From: Deltaproteobacteria bacterium
GTDB lineage: Bacteria; Desulfobacterota; Desulfobacteria; Desulfobacterales; ETH-SRB1
Assembly (NCBI GenBank): GCA_030262795.1
Contig: JAJSZO010000008.1
Coordinates: forward strand, 17,316 to 24,016
DNA: 6,701 nt
Direction: 5' to 3'
Made by a program: the position numbers and the translations under genes. The notes beneath the pieces were generated by a model, which was given only the letters and a program-made list of their open reading frames with translations, searched no databases and was not told the origin of the DNA. This document shows positions 5,932 through 6,701 of the stretch, one piece after another. Numbering within the stretch: position 1 is the stretch's first letter; each line of letters begins with the position of its first letter.

Positions 5932-6701
5932 ATGAAACATAAGCAAACAAATATATGTAAAAGTGTAATACTTGTTGCAATGCCATGGTCACTTTTCAAT
6001 CGCCCATCCATTCAGATAGGTACTCTGAAAGCATATTTAAAATTACAATTCCCCTATCTCAAGGTTGCAGCTCATCATTTTTATTTAAAGATGGCTGAAG
6101 CTATAGGCTATGAACTATATCACTCTATCTCAGAAAGGACCTGGCTTGCTGAAACTATATACGCTGCCATGTTATCCCCTGAAAAAGTTAAAACTATTGA
6201 AGAAATCTTTTGCAGGGAAGCTGGAACTAAGCCTTTGTTTCGCAAGCTAAACTTTAAAGAACTTGTTTCAAAGGTAAGAAAGATTACCGATTCTTTTATT
6301 GAAAGCATAAACTGGAATAAATTTTGTCTTGCCGGTTTTTCTGTTTGTCAGTGTCAGTTGACTTCCTCGCTTTATATAATTAAGCAAATAAAAATAAAAT
6401 ATCCCGAGCTTAAAATTGTATTGGGAGGTTCTACATTTGCCGGTGTATCAATAGAGCTGTTTAAGTTAATTCCTGAGATAGATTTTGTGGTCAAAGGCGA
6501 AGGTGAGTTGCCTTTAAGCGAATTAGTACATCATCTCAGCATTGCTGATAAAACAGATAAAATCCCTCTCATTAAAGGTGTAATCTCAAGGGAATCATTT
6601 AAACCTGACAGTTCAGACATGTTCTATCAAATGGAAACACTGGATAGTCTCCCAATGCCTGACTACGACGATTATTTTGACCTGCTTCAAACATTCAGTT
6701 C
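5932..6701 (+). CDS. B12-binding radical SAM protein, RiPP maturation type (N-terminal part, continues beyond window)
   Basis: The frame is open to the right edge, giving 256 residues. It fits the N-terminal region of the B12-dependent radical SAM enzymes that modify ribosomal peptides (the RiPP maturation radical SAM protein 1 group, many of them C-methyltransferases). One sees the first strand V-I-L-V-A-M-P-W at 12-19, followed by R-P-S-I-Q-I-G-T-L-K; G-F-S at 135-137; I-V-L-G-G-S-T-F-A-G at 162-171; V-V-K-G-E-G-E at 186-192, typical of cobalamin-binding domains of this class; and L-P-M-P-D-Y-D-D-Y-F at 240-249, a linker typical of the family. No D-x-H-x-x-G motif is seen, so cobalamin would bind base-off without a protein histidine. 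The radical SAM C-x3-C-x2-C lies beyond the edge, so catalysis is inferred. The ATG at 5932 is the first start after an in-frame stop at 5926-5928; no Shine-Dalgarno is visible. Cofactors and substrate peptide cannot be determined here. Confidence 0.85.
   Translation, partial: MKHKQTNICKSVILVAMPWSLFNRPSIQIGTLKAYLKLQFPYLKVAAHHFYLKMAEAIGYELYHSISERTWLAETIYAAMLSPEKVKTIEEIFCREAGTKPLFRKLNFKELVSKVRKITDSFIESINWNKFCLAGFSVCQCQLTSSLYIIKQIKIKYPELKIVLGGSTFAGVSIELFKLIPEIDFVVKGEGELPLSELVHHLSIADKTDKIPLIKGVISRESFKPDSSDMFYQMETLDSLPMPDYDDYFDLLQTFS

Noticed and set aside
6120..6308. Minus-strand 62-codon reading frame
   Set aside because: It lies opposite the radical SAM gene, whose cobalamin-domain motifs are clear.

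Overview
The window looks like chromosome of an AT-rich sulfate-reducer-type deltaproteobacterium (Desulfobacterota, most likely Desulfobacterales). I infer this from the combination of gene families: an IHF-beta-like protein, an intact-P-loop HolB, RicT, single-zinc-knot MetG with a fused tRNA-binding domain, a large GlmS-like amidotransferase, a UpxY-type NusG paralog and a B12-dependent RiPP radical SAM enzyme. No taxonomic marker such as rRNA is present, so the assignment is an inference.

Layout. Positions 1-5673 are a run of six minus-strand genes, read from right to left: a NusG/UpxY-like antiterminator (5137-5673), an IHF/HU-type DNA-bending protein (4789-5064), holB (3720-4784), ricT/PSP1 (2913-3707), metG (964-2883) and the N-terminal 307 residues of a class-II glutamine amidotransferase-like protein that runs off the left edge (1-923). 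From the IHF gene leftwards the gaps are only 4, 12, 29 and 40 bases, so IHF-holB-ricT-metG-amidotransferase is probably one operon with its own candidate promoter at 5104-5132. The holB/ricT/metG grouping recalls the holB-yaaT...metS cluster of Bacillus and is housekeeping: clamp loading, a Fe-S accessory protein and tRNA charging.

From 5674 to 5931 is a 258-base divergent intergenic region. It holds a good sigma70-like promoter facing right, a weak one facing left, a perfect 12-base palindrome between them, a leader hairpin in front of the NusG paralog and an 11-codon mini-ORF. From 5932 to the right edge, on the plus strand, is the first 256 residues of a cobalamin-binding radical SAM protein of the type that matures ribosomally made peptides (RiPPs). 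The window stops before its radical SAM cluster motif and before any precursor peptide.

The most unusual structure is at 743-898: a 156-base palindromic element with 31-base terminal inverted repeats (28/31 matching), flanked by a TAA triplet on both sides and inserted in frame into the amidotransferase gene. It adds 53 residues without breaking the reading frame, much like the Rickettsia palindromic elements. The second point of interest is the pairing of a specialised NusG paralog with a divergently transcribed RiPP-type radical SAM gene, which may mark the edge of a natural-product locus.
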